Positions 33,015-41,705 of a stretch of 64,000 bases of DNA are shown here, piece after piece (within the stretch, counting starts at the first letter, position 1; each line of letters starts with the position of its first letter). The DNA lies in contig NZ_CP109190.1 of NCBI RefSeq assembly GCF_041438805.1, positions 9,424,001 to 9,488,000 on the forward strand, written 5' to 3'. The notes under the pieces are model-generated. The model searched no databases, was not told the origin of the DNA, and saw only the letters and a list, made by a program, of their open reading frames with translations. This DNA is from Streptomyces sp. NBC_01707 (GTDB taxonomy: Bacteria; Actinomycetota; Actinomycetes; Streptomycetales; Streptomycetaceae). Both the position numbers and the translations under genes were made by a program.

Positions 33015-33030
33015 TTGACCTTTCAGTCCA
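33015..33030. promoter_or_regulatory. TetR operator, copy 3
   Basis: TTGACCTTTCAGTCCA, the third copy of the 16-base element, directly upstream of the TetR gene. Its right half differs by one base from the other two copies. It indicates autoregulation. Confidence 0.65.
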
Positions 33031-33204
33031 CATACGAGGCGATCGAGGGTTTCGGTTGGGTGCCTGCCGGCTGCCGCGCACGGCTGATGACGTGGCGCAC
33101 CGTGGAGTCCTGGAATTGGTGCGCCCTGCGTGCCGGTGGTGCACCCCGGCGGTCGGCGCCGAGGGGCTGTACCGATCGCCCGCTCTTGTCCCGACACCCC
33201 CACG

Positions 33205-33411
33205 GCGCCCGGGACAAGGCCCTGGTGCTCACCGGTTTCCACTATGCCTTGCGCCCTCAGGATCCCGCCGGACCGCTGACCGGCGACATCACCTTGCACC
33301 CGCGTGGCCTGGTCATCGCGGTGCTCACCCGCAAGACCAGCACTCGGAACGCAACGCGAAGCTCGCCTATGCGCAGGACCGGAGGCCTGCCCGGTACAGG
33401 CCTGGACAGAC
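33205..33411 (+). pseudogene. tyrosine recombinase (integrase) remnant
   Basis: A fragment reads RDKALVLTGFHYALRPQDP followed by GDITLHPRGLVIAVLTRKTS, then in other frames RNAKLAYAQD and GPEACPVQAWTD. This is the core-domain N-terminal part of phage-type tyrosine recombinases of actinobacteria, broken by at least two frameshifts. The arm-binding part and the catalytic R-H-R-Y end are missing, so it is inactive. It suggests that a mobile element was once integrated here. Confidence 0.65.
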
Positions 33412-33510
33412 ACCCTCATAGGCATCGTCGCATGCGGCGTCATCATCGCCGGCTTCGTCCATAGCCCCCTGCCACTTGTCGCGCCGCGAGAGGAAGAAGA
33501 GGACCAGCCC

Positions 33511-33885
33511 ATGCCTGAACCCACTGCCGCGCTCACTGAGTTCATCCGCATCTACGAGCAGGCCACCAACAGCCACGACATCACCCGGCTTGTCCCGCTG
33601 ATCGCTCGCGATGCCGTCTACTGGTTCTCCGACGGATCGCATCGCGGCCGCGAAGCCGTCCTCTCCGCTATCTCCAAGACCTTCGCCACCATCCGTGATG
33701 AGATCTACCGGATCGACGACCTGGAGTGGATCGCCCACGGCAATGACCACGCGGTATGCCGCTACCGGTTCACCTGGACCGGAGCCATCGACGGCCAGCC
33801 GCGATCAGGAAGCGGCCGCGGCACCAACGTGCTCGTCAGTAACGCCGGAACCTGGCAGATGCTCCACGAACACCTCAGCGCATAA
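33511..33885 (+). CDS. NTF2-like / SnoaL-like protein
   Basis: This 124-residue protein has the NTF2-like fold of the SnoaL/DUF4440 type: TEFIRIYEQATNSHDITRLVPLIARDAVYWF, then SHRGREAVLSAISKTFATI, then strands AVCRYRFTWTGAIDGQ and GRGTNVLVSNAGTWQMLHEHLS. Members bind or convert small molecules, and no substrate can be assigned. The ATG at 33511 is chosen over the longer frame because the fold begins there and GAGGAAGAAGAGG lies upstream. It follows an integrase remnant. It is not close in sequence to the other SnoaL-like gene at 31.6 kb. Confidence 0.85.
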   Translation: MPEPTAALTEFIRIYEQATNSHDITRLVPLIARDAVYWFSDGSHRGREAVLSAISKTFATIRDEIYRIDDLEWIAHGNDHAVCRYRFTWTGAIDGQPRSGSGRGTNVLVSNAGTWQMLHEHLSA

Positions 33886-34687
33886 CCAGGCGGCAGTACC
33901 GATCCACCGGAATTGACAATTACTCGCCGGCGCGCACCGCCGGCAGCGGTGCGGCGAAGAGCCGCGCGTCCACGTCCGGGAGTACATGGCCGGCACCTCC
34001 CGCCACAACGGCGGCATGCGCTCGATCAGCGCCGCGTTCCGGATGACCGAACCGACCGACGCCGGGGCGATGGAGTGGATGACCGCGACCATGCGCCACG
34101 CACTGCGCTGGGGCGGTTTGCCCCCGATCCCAGCCTGACGACCGCAGGCCCTCGGGGAAGCTTGCCCGCCCTGGCCTGTTTGGACGCCGGAGGGGCCGGT
34201 CGGGGGTCGCACCCAAGGGCGGCTGGACAGTCCGAGTAGCCACACCTGGGCACTCCACCGCTGGGGGCGCTGGAGTTCCGTTGGGCCGGGGATCCAGCTG
34301 CTCCGGACACCCAGGGTGGGTGGATCGGTCACGCCGTGACGTGTGGTTCGGCCGATGGCTTCGATCAGATCGGTCACACGTTCGGTCGCCGGTCACGGCC
34401 GCGGAATGACCGGTCACGCGTGCCGGGCAAGCCCGACAGGACCCTGGGCAAGCTCACCGTGCGGCAGGCTTGCCCAGTCCTGGAACACGGTGGCCAGGAC
34501 GCGACGTCAGCGACGACGGTGTCCCACGTTTCCGCTCGTCGACTGGTCTGCCGCCGACCGGCTTGCCTGGGCCTGCCCCTCACTGCGCCGTGTTTCCACC
34601 GTCGGGCCGAGGGGCGCGCACCGTGGGGGAGGGGGTGTCCTGTGACAGCGAGCCTTGAGTGTTTGTCATCGAAGTTTGAGGGCGTGA
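33886..34687. other. stretch without a clear gene
   Basis: A 50-codon plus-strand frame at 33986-34138, with GGGAG before its ATG, reads like the C-terminal end of an unrecognised protein (GGMRSISAAFRMTEPTDAG). Nothing else in these 800 bases is recognisable. Confidence 0.35.
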
Positions 34688-35603
34688 TCAGCGGCGGGCC
34701 GTTGCGATGAGGCGTCGCAGCGTGGCGTGGGCGGGTGGGCCCCAGGTGGGCTTGCCGCGGGGGCGGCCGTGAACGTCGGCATCTCCGATGAGGATGCAGG
34801 CGAGGGCCTTCCGCCGCCCAGCCGCGGGCGCGACGCAGGGTCGCTGCGTCCGGGGGTCGGCTCGTAGGCCCCATAGAAGCGGTCGGTGGCGCCGTCCGGA
34901 AGCAGGATCCATGCGGCAGCGAGGTCGCAGGCGGGATCACCTGCAAAGAGATCACCGAAGTCGATCACACCGCAGAAGGTGCCGTCCGCAGTGAGAACGT
35001 TGGCCGGATGCAGGTCGCCGTGGAGCCACAGCGCAGGGCCCGCCCAGTCGGGCGCCGCGGTGGCTCTTCCCAGACCGGGCGGACGCCGTCCGGGTCGGGC
35101 ACCAGTCGCAGCTCCGTGGCCGAGGCGAGCATCTTGCCGAACCCCTCGGCACTGTCGGTCAGCGGTCCTCCGCGGTCACGACCGTCCGGCGCCCCGCTGG
35201 GAGCGGGTCGATGCAGAGCCGTCAGGAAGGCGGCCAAGGTATCGGCTGCCTCCACAGCGTGCGTGGCGGGGGCGCGGTCGGCGGGCTTGCCCGGCACCCA
35301 GGTGGTGACGATCCAGGGCCGCGGAAACCGTTCGGAGGGCTCACCGAGGCGCTGCGGGACAGGCACGGGCAGCGGAAGGTGCGGGGCGAGATCGGGCAGC
35401 CAGGCGTGTTCCTTGCGCAGCAGCGCGTCCGCGGTCTGCGTCGCCCAGGGCAACCGGACGGCGAGGTCGTCGCCGAGCCGCCACAGCTGGTTGTCCCAAC
35501 CACGCGCGCCGAGCTTCAAGGGGTGATCGGTCGGGTCAGGGTGCTGGTCGCGCCGCAGGTCCCGGACCAACTCCGCCGTGATCTCGATGTCGGTGTGGGT
35601 CAT
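34688..35603 (-). pseudogene. aminoglycoside phosphotransferase family gene with three frameshifts
   Basis: Four consecutive pieces of one APH-fold kinase lie in order on the minus strand but in different frames. The first runs from MTHTDIEITAELV to VRPVWEE. The second holds the catalytic loop WLHGDLHPANVLT and the metal-binding GVIDFGDLFAGDP. The third is DAATLRRARGWAA. The fourth is ALACILIGDADVHG to the stop at 34688. Each shift is a single-base type change, at about 35065, 34852 and 34825. All catalytic residues remain, so the decay is recent or partly a sequence error. The product would have been a roughly 300-residue phosphotransferase, perhaps of small alcohols rather than drugs. Confidence 0.8.
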
Positions 35604-35612
35604 GCGGGGCAA

Positions 35613-36030
35613 CGGTAGCCGGACGGTGATCCGCCGTTTGTGACGCCCAGTACTCCGTGCCGCTCCACTCTCGATGGCGCGAACTCACGATCATCAACCT
35701 TCGATCGGCCCGGCTCGGGAATCCACAGCCGGTACGTCAGTGGGGTGAGCCGTGCGCGGATGGGCTGGTGAAGCGCTACCTGCCGTAAGTTCGCCACGGC
35801 CGCGCGGAACTGCACCGCCTTGAAGCTGGTGTTCCAGGTCGGCCTGCGGGTGAGCGGGGTTGTCCAGTGTGTTCTCCGCACCCGCCCGGCCTGTGGCGGA
35901 ATGAGCGGGAATGGAGTGGTCGGGTCGGCTGTTACACCTCACATAGCTGGCATGATCGGGTCAATCCCGCTGTGTTGGTGGGAGGAGGACTTCATGGCGC
36001 GTAGTGGTGTGCGACCCGTCGTCACGCTCA
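35613..36030. other. gene-free stretch
   Basis: Upstream region of both the APH remnant and the ribosomal protein genes. No gene was recognised, and no clear zinc-regulator box was found. Confidence 0.4.
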
Positions 36031-36276
36031 GGTCGTCATTCGGGACCGTGGCGTGGACGTCGCCTTCCTGACGCGTTCGGCCGCGGACCCGGCCAGGTCG
36101 ATTGAGTGGGAGGACGGCAACACCTGTCCGGAGACCGGCGTCGGGATCACGTCGGCAGCCCACCCGTTCCGCACCGGGACTTTGGGGGTCGTCGCCCCTA
36201 CGGCCGCGGGGCATTCGCCCACTACTGAAGCAACAGGCCGGCGTCCGGACAGGATCCGGCACGAGGAAAGCAGAGT
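36031..36276 (+). pseudogene. degenerate alternative ribosomal protein L31 gene
   Basis: The translation shows [32 protein letters not shown] and [20 protein letters not shown]. These match the core of zinc-independent (type B) L31, in which VVFRD, FLTRST, IEWEDG and SASHPFYTG-like motifs occur. The N-terminal part lies in another frame: the ATG at 35994, with GGAGGAGG before it, leads into a stop after 25 codons. The C-terminal part after VVAPTAAG no longer resembles L31. It stands directly before an intact L36 gene. It is probably a decayed partner of that gene. Confidence 0.55.
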
Positions 36277-36278
36277 TA

Positions 36279-36401
36279 TGAAGGTACGTAAGTCGCTGCG
36301 CTCGTTGAAGTCCATGCCGGGGGCACAGATAGTCCGCCGGCGGGGCGTGGCCTTTGTGATCAACAAGAAGAATCCGCGCTACAAGGCCCGCCAGGGCTGA
36401 C
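36279..36401 (+). CDS. rpmJ: 50S ribosomal protein L36, alternative form
   Basis: This 40-residue protein starts [19 protein letters not shown] and continues [22 protein letters not shown]. It is L36 of the kind that lacks the four zinc-ligand cysteines/histidine, which in Streptomyces is usually made under zinc shortage alongside alternative L31, L33 and S14. It binds 23S rRNA in the large subunit. GAGGAAA lies upstream of the ATG, and a strong hairpin follows the gene. It is too short for most gene finders. The usual L31 partner upstream is damaged. Confidence 0.9.
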
Positions 36402-36425
36402 GGCGCAGAGGGAAGCCGGCGGCCC

Positions 36426-36456
36426 GGCCCGGCCCGCGCAGCGCGCGGGCCGGGCC
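36426..36456 (+). terminator. terminator after rpmJ
   Basis: Perfect 14-base GC-only inverted repeat (arm GGCCCGGCCCGCGC) with a 3-base loop, 25 bases after the L36 stop codon. Confidence 0.75.
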
Positions 36457-36521
36457 ACACGTCTCTGGATGAGGTGGCGTGCCGTTGCCAGGCGGATGAG
36501 ATCCGGCCGGAGGACCTACCG

Positions 36522-36961
36522 ATGATTGCTGCCGAGGCACTCGCGGCAGGGCTGGACACCCCGATGTTGCGCGAGCTTGCCGGTCTGCCTCGCAACGCGG
36601 ATACCCGCGATATCCGCGACCTCGCAACGCGGATACCCGCGATATCCGCGACGCGTTCACGCAAGCACTCTCCGAGGCCGGAATCGAGTTGCCTGATCCG
36701 GGCCTGGCACGGCGCCACGCGCTGCGTCGGCTGGCGGCGAGGCTGATCAACGGGGAAATCGATCCCGCCGACCTGGCGACGGATGACTGGTGGGAGACGG
36801 AGGTCGAAACCGTTGAGGAGCAATCGTTCGTAGGGCTGATCCCGCAATGTGGGTGCTGCATTGAGTACACGTTGGGGTCTGACCAGCGGACGTGGGCGGC
36901 CGAGCTGCGGATCGCCGCGCTCGCCCTGACATCGTCTCCGCCGATCGGCCCCGGCTGCTGA
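36522..36961 (+). pseudogene. hypothetical gene broken by a 32-base tandem duplication
   Basis: The first part, from ATG 36522 (GGAGG upstream), reads MIAAEALAAGLDTPMLRELAGLPRNADTRDIRD-type sequence. The rest, in the frame ending at 36961, reads from about AFTQALSEAGIELPDPG to DDWWETEVETVEEQSF and IPQCGCCIEYTLGSDQ. The two frames differ by the 32 bases of a perfect tandem duplication. Taking one copy away joins them into one frame of about 135 residues. The family is not recognised; the layout recalls small immunity-type proteins of Streptomyces, which is a guess. Confidence 0.7.
36588..36651. repeat. perfect tandem duplication, 2 x 32 bases
   Basis: Unit starts CCTCGCAACGCGGATACCCG. Copies are 36588-36619 and 36620-36651 without a mismatch. 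The unit length is not a multiple of three, so one extra copy shifts the frame of the surrounding gene. The identity of the copies points to a recent event. Confidence 0.9.
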
Positions 36962-37014
36962 ATCTGCCCTGACGGCATGCTCCCCATCAAAGGCGTGTAC
37001 GAGCCAAGCAGACT

Positions 37015-37258
37015 TCACCGAAGTCGCTGTTCGGCGGCTTGGTTCAGCAGGGCCCGTGCGGAGTCCGCATAGCGGATGGCGGTCTTCTCGTCGATGCCGA
37101 AGACGAGCGCGAGGTGAATCGGGTCGGCGTCGTGAGGCAGGGCCTCTTCGAGCTGTCGGTCGACGCGGAGCCGTTCCAGGGTGGCGGTGAGGTTGCGGGT
37201 GGTTCGGGTGGTCCAGAGCCTGCCGGCCGGGCCGAGCCCGACCGGCCGTGAGGCCGCC
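37015..37258 (-). pseudogene. C-terminal fragment of an unrecognised protein
   Basis: A minus-strand frame without a start reads TRTTRNLTATLERLRVDRQLEE, then LPHDADPIHLALVFGID, then EKTAIRYADSARALLNQAAEQRL with a stop at 37015. The helix pattern is that of a helix-turn-helix at the C-terminus of larger Streptomyces proteins often linked to mobile elements; this link is from memory and weak. The upstream part of the gene is missing. Confidence 0.45.
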
Positions 37259-37615
37259 GAGTAATTCCTCTGGCGGGTTAAGAGGCTTCCTCTTGCTTCA
37301 GGTCGGAGGAGTGCACGCGCTCGAGGTTGACGCCCGCGACCAGGGTCAGGTGGCAGAGGGACGTCAGCGTCACCACGGTCCTGGTTGGCCAGCTCGCCAG
37401 TGTCTGAGGAACGTCATCGCGAGGCGAGGGGCAGGCGATCGGCATCCCTGCTGTCGCCGCCGACACCGCGATGACCGGGGCGAGGCGTAGTGGTCGTCGG
37501 CGCAAGAGAGACCGTTGAAGGCTTGAGCAAAGGGGCCGTGCGGGCAGACCATGAACTCGGGCTGGCCAGGCAGCGGTTGGGGTGCGGGGTCGGCCGAGGG
37601 GCGAGGGGAGACATT
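37259..37615. other. gene-free stretch
   Basis: No gene, repeat or clear promoter was recognised apart from the ribosome binding site GAGGGGAG just before 37616. Confidence 0.4.
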
Positions 37616-38176
37616 ATGCGGCACCGGCCGTTCTTTCGTTGGGTACTGACGCTCGGCGTTTTGGTGAGCGCTGTCCCCGTCGCGCGACTGTTCAAGGAAG
37701 TGTCGGTCAGTCGGGCGGTGCGGGATGTGGAGGCGGCCGGCGCCCGCACCGCGCGCGATGTACTCGACGCCGGAGTGTCGGGTCTGGGGCACATGGACAT
37801 GGACCGCAGCTCGGCCGAACACGCCCACACCGCCGCCCGCCGTCTCGCCGACAACATGGAGGCCACCCTGTCGGTGCGCGTCGATCCTGTCGCCCCCGGA
37901 CCGCCCACTGTCGCCCTGCTCGTCGCGCTGCAAGTCCTGCTGGATGCCGGGGCCGAGGTCCACCAGACCGCACGCGCCGGCGAGGAACTCGCCGGCGAGT
38001 TCGAACGGGTCCTCACTGAGGCCGAACCCGCATCCGGGTACTTGAGCATGCTGCGCGTGCCAGACGACCGGAACCTCGGCCTGTCAGCACGGGCGGACTT
38101 CGAGAGCCGCACCAGTCAGTACTACGGATTGCTGGCGCAGGTCGTGGACTCAGAGAACGCCCTTGCAGATCACTGA
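37616..38176 (+). CDS. hypothetical protein with N-terminal membrane segment
   Basis: This 186-residue protein starts MRHRPFFRWVLTLGVLVSAV. The N-terminal hydrophobic stretch is a signal anchor or weak signal peptide. A charged helical region follows (SRAVRDVEAAGARTARDVLDAG, EHAHTAARRLADNMEATL). The end has alternating acidic helices and LLAQVVDSENALADH. The ATG at 37616 is chosen because GAGGGGAG lies upstream; the frame is open back to 37490. No family is recognised. Codon bias supports a real gene. Confidence 0.55.
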   Translation: MRHRPFFRWVLTLGVLVSAVPVARLFKEVSVSRAVRDVEAAGARTARDVLDAGVSGLGHMDMDRSSAEHAHTAARRLADNMEATLSVRVDPVAPGPPTVALLVALQVLLDAGAEVHQTARAGEELAGEFERVLTEAEPASGYLSMLRVPDDRNLGLSARADFESRTSQYYGLLAQVVDSENALADH

Positions 38177-39095
38177 CCCAACCGGGCAACGCCGCGGAAG
38201 CGCTGTCTTCGACTGGCACCTCCGACCTCGGTGCCACCGTGACCTCCTGGCCCTCCTCGGCCTCCAACGCGCCCGCGTAATCTCGCTCCGCAGTGAACAA
38301 CTGTTCCCGGCCGAGCGGGCCGTTCGCCAGCTCAGCCTCGGCACTCGGGACGACAAAGCATGCGACCTTGAAGCCGCCCTCGATCGGGCCTGCGGCCGCT
38401 ACGGATCCGCGTTGGCGGAGCCGCAACTGCCCCTCGCCACACGGCATAGAGCGAAGGGGGCTGCGGACAAGCGGAGGGCCGATTGGGCTGACGAGTATCC
38501 GAGCGCCGTTCGTATGCCGTGATGTTGCGGTGCAGCAGGTGCTCGACGACACCCCCACCGCACAGGAACCGGGCAACTGGGCCGCCAGGACCCGTGTCCA
38601 GGGCAGGGGGAAGGGATGCGTGCGTCGTGCGCATCGTTTCCCCTCGGTCACAGCGTTGGGCGCGGCGTGCGCAGGGAAACTTCGGACGCGGGGCTACGTG
38701 TGTGGGCCGTACCCGCACTCCCGCCGACCCGTACGCAGTGAAGTGAAAGGAAACCCCACAAGTCGTCTGGCAATGCGCGCCGGCCATGCGGTGAGAACAG
38801 CCATCGGTCAGAGAAGCCACAGATGATTCCTGGGCAGACGGCGCCGTCGCCGGGTGCGTACTTGGTCCGGTTGTGACCGCCGGAACACCGACGGCCGGCA
38901 ACCGCTAGCGGCGTTCTTGGGACCGGCCTCGGCCAGGTCGCTCACCACGGAGGCAACCCCAGGACGTACCCGCGCACGGAGGGGCCGGTCGATCTGCCCT
39001 GCGGGTCCTGGGGGCACCAGAGGCAACGCTATTCGCGCCGGGACAGTCCGGGGGCGAGGGACCGGCGGACTGGACCATGCGCTCGCGCTCGGCAA
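38177..39095. other. gene-free stretch
   Basis: About 920 bases with short open frames on both strands, none with a recognisable domain or convincing start. It may be remnant DNA between decayed genes. Confidence 0.4.
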
Positions 39096-40256
39096 TCAGG
39101 AAGACTGGACCTCGTCGAAGAGAGCGAGGGCTTCGGAGGGGTCCGTGCTCACGAGGCGTTCCAGACCAGCCATCGTGATGTTCGCCCACTTGCCGGCCCG
39201 TGCCCACATCTGTTCCTCGAAGGCGCGGACGGCCTCGTCCAGATCTCCAGGGCCGGGGGCCGCGGCAATGGACTCGGCGAGTTCGGCGCCTTCCAGCATC
39301 GCGAGGTTCGCGCCGGCCCCCAATGGGGGCATCAGGTGGGCGGCGTCGCCCAGTAGCGTCACCCCGGAGACGTGGGCCCAGGTGTGGGACACGGGAAGGG
39401 CGTAGAGGGGGCGGTGGACGAAAGCTGTGCCGTGGCGGAGGAGGTCGAGGACGGGAGCGGCCCAGCCGTCGAACAGAGCCAGCAGGCTTGATCGCACGGC
39501 CTCGACGTCGGCCAGGCCAAGGCCCGCGTGCTGGTTGAGGCCCACATGCCGGTCCGGGGTCGTGTGCCAGTCCAGTGGGACGCGGAACTGGGCGTATACC
39601 TTGACGTGGCCGCCGCTGTTGCGCTGGGCGACGAGCGCGCGGTTCACGCCGTACACGGCCACGGAACCGTCGCCGACCAGCCGGGCGAGGTCGGGGTGGC
39701 GGGTGTCCACGTCGTCCAGTGAGGTCTCGACCAAGGTGACGCCGGTGTACTGCGGCGTCGCGGACGAGACCGCCGGGCGGACCCGGGACCATGCACCGTC
39801 CGCGCCGATCACGAGGTCGAACGTCTCCCGTCGCCCGTGCGCGAAATTGACCAGCACGCCATCCCGGCTCTCCGGCACCACCTCCGTCACGACGCGCCCC
39901 CACTGAACGTCCAGGGGCCCGAGCAACAGGTCACGGAGTTGCCCGCGGTCGATTTCGGGGTTGGCCCGGTCACCCGGACGAGGTTGCCAGTCGCGGAGGA
40001 CGGTCCCGTCCGCGTCCAGGATGCGCATGGCCTGCCCCTCGGGACGGGACAGCGCCTGGAACTCCGCCAGCACCCCCGCCTTCTCCAGCGCCAGCTGGCC
40101 CAGCCCCTCGTGCAGGTCCAGCGTGCCGCCCGCTGGGCGGGCGTCGCGGGCGGGATCGCGTTCGAGGACGGTGACAGGGTGACCATGACGGTGCAGGACG
40201 CGGGCGAAGGTAAGGCCGGCGGGGCCGCTGCCGATCACGGCGATACGGGGTCTCAT
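39096..40256 (-). CDS. FAD-dependent monooxygenase, TetX-like
   Basis: This 386-residue flavoprotein belongs to the PHBH-fold class A monooxygenases. It has the FAD dinucleotide motif at residues 9-14 (VIGSGPAGL), a middle DG motif (IGADGAWSRVRP) and the GD motif (GVTLLGDAAHLMPPLGAGAN). These enzymes use NAD(P)H and O2 to hydroxylate aromatic or polyketide-like substrates. The closest pattern I know is the TetX-type tetracycline-inactivating or related group, but substrate cannot be assigned from sequence. No membrane segment. It stands alone on its strand. Confidence 0.9.
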   Translation of the reverse strand: MRPRIAVIGSGPAGLTFARVLHRHGHPVTVLERDPARDARPAGGTLDLHEGLGQLALEKAGVLAEFQALSRPEGQAMRILDADGTVLRDWQPRPGDRANPEIDRGQLRDLLLGPLDVQWGRVVTEVVPESRDGVLVNFAHGRRETFDLVIGADGAWSRVRPAVSSATPQYTGVTLVETSLDDVDTRHPDLARLVGDGSVAVYGVNRALVAQRNSGGHVKVYAQFRVPLDWHTTPDRHVGLNQHAGLGLADVEAVRSSLLALFDGWAAPVLDLLRHGTAFVHRPLYALPVSHTWAHVSGVTLLGDAAHLMPPLGAGANLAMLEGAELAESIAAAPGPGDLDEAVRAFEEQMWARAGKWANITMAGLERLVSTDPSEALALFDEVQSS

Positions 40257-40685
40257 GTCGATACAACGTACGGCCCCTCACCAAGCCGGTCCCGCCCCGT
40301 CACCGAACCGAGACGAGGGCGTGAACCAGCGGATGGATGTTTCGCTTCATGCTCAGTTGCGGGGCAGTAGGGCGCGTGGTCGTACGGGGCAGCCGAGGAG
40401 TTGGAACACGAGCAGCGGTTCCCGGTGGTCGACACCGACAGACACGAGCACCAACAGCCTTCGCCGACGCCCCAGACCTCCAGGACACCCTCCTCAGCAC
40501 CGACTTCAGAGGTGAACGAGGTGAGGAGGATAGGAACCCTGCACCGATCATTTGCGGGACAGCCCTTAGGTCGGTTCGGCAGGTAGGCCACACCGCGCCA
40601 GTAAGGGGCGTTGTTCCGGTGCCGCCGCGCTGGGCGGGATGTCGACGACAGGAAGATGAGACCACCGTCGGGTTAGCGTCTTGGT
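40257..40685. other. gene-free stretch between divergent genes
   Basis: It must hold the promoters of the monooxygenase and DUF402 genes. TTAGCGT at about 40674 could be the -10 of the DUF402 gene, whose mRNA would then be nearly leaderless. Confidence 0.4.
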
Positions 40686-41204
40686 GTGATCACAGAGAGC
40701 ACCTCCGTGCTGGTCGACATCCGGAAGTACGACGGCAGCCTGAGCGCCCAGTGGACTGCTACCCGGCTCGGTGAGGACGAGCACGGCGTGTGGCTGGGCA
40801 CGGCTCAGGGTGTCCCTATCAGTTCGGATACGGGCGGCTGGAGAAGCCGGTTCGCGTACGTGATGTTGGTCCCGCGCGGTGAGTGGTGGACGGCCACGTT
40901 CTGTGTGGACCCGGGCCCCGAGATGTATTGCGACGTGTGCACGGTGTCTGAGTGGAACGCGGACGGGACCGTCGTGCGCACGGTGGACCTCGATCTCGAT
41001 GTCGTGCGGCCTCGTGCCGGCGAGGTCCATGTCGAGGACGAGGACGAGTTTGCCCAACACCAAGTGCGCTATGGCTATACCGATAGCGTCATCGACGAGG
41101 CCCGGCGGACCTGCGCGTGGTTGATGGAGGCGAGCCGTCGCGGTGGTGATGGCATCGAACCCTTCGCCTCCGTGTACCGCCACTGGCTCGGCCTCATCGG
41201 GTAG
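40686..41204 (+). CDS. DUF402 domain protein
   Basis: This 172-residue protein has a DUF402 domain: VLVDIRKYDGSLSAQWTATRLGEDEHGVWLG, then an EWWTATFCVDPG strand, then CDVCTVSEWNADGTVVRTVDLDLDVV and VEDEDEFAQHQVRYGY. Family members are nucleoside phosphatase-like proteins or fluoroacetate-related; this one has the acidic DLDLDVV and EDEDEF runs that hold metal ions in the family. GTG at 40686 is taken as the start, with a likely leaderless promoter. The neighbours give no hint of its role. Confidence 0.8.
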   Translation: MITESTSVLVDIRKYDGSLSAQWTATRLGEDEHGVWLGTAQGVPISSDTGGWRSRFAYVMLVPRGEWWTATFCVDPGPEMYCDVCTVSEWNADGTVVRTVDLDLDVVRPRAGEVHVEDEDEFAQHQVRYGYTDSVIDEARRTCAWLMEASRRGGDGIEPFASVYRHWLGLIG

Positions 41205-41496
41205 CCAAGGGGCTACCGACCGATGCCCTGCTCCGCACGCCGAACACCCTCTCCTACCGGGGCTTTCCGGGGGGACTCTGAGCCGCGCAGCCCACGCACG
41301 TAGTCACCGCGCTCGGCGCGCTGGTCGGAGGTGAGACTGTCGTCGGCGTCGACGTCGGAGATACCGGTCCGGTCGCCGGGCTTCAGTGTTTCCTGAAGCA
41401 GCCATGACGACAAGCTCCGGGTTGGACCGATTGCGTGGCATCATCGATGTGGCTTGAGGGCGGCGGGGAACGCCGTAGCTGATCTCTACGGGAACT

Positions 41497-41664
41497 GTGA
41501 CGGCGCTATACCGGCATCCGGTGAAGTCCATGCGCGGTCAGGCTCGGGTGCCGGTGGGGGTCACTCGAGCGGGACTGTCCGGGGATCCGACCCACGCTGT
41601 ACTCGACGAGACGGGCGCGATCGGGAGTGCCGAGCACCCACGTAAGTGGCCCGGCATTCTTCGG
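41497..41664 (+). pseudogene. N-terminal fragment of a MOSC domain protein
   Basis: From GTG 41497 the frame reads VTALYRHPVKSMRGQARVP, then GLSGDPTHAVLDETGAIGSAEHPRKWPG. This is the N-terminal MOSC beta-barrel of molybdenum-cofactor sulfurase-like proteins. It stops matching at about 41664 and then runs into the tail of the convergent oxidoreductase gene. The molybdenum-binding C-terminal MOSC domain with its cysteine is missing, so the fragment cannot be functional. Confidence 0.65.
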
Positions 41665-41705
41665 CCACCAGCCCGGCGACCGCCCGGCCGTGCGCGCTCA
41701 AGCCG

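Noticed and set aside
36588..36651. CRISPR-like repeat
   Set aside because: Only two copies, directly abutting without a spacer, inside a coding region: a tandem duplication.
38293..38826. 177-codon plus-strand frame as a gene
   Set aside because: Unusual composition, no family, no start signal; other strand equally open.
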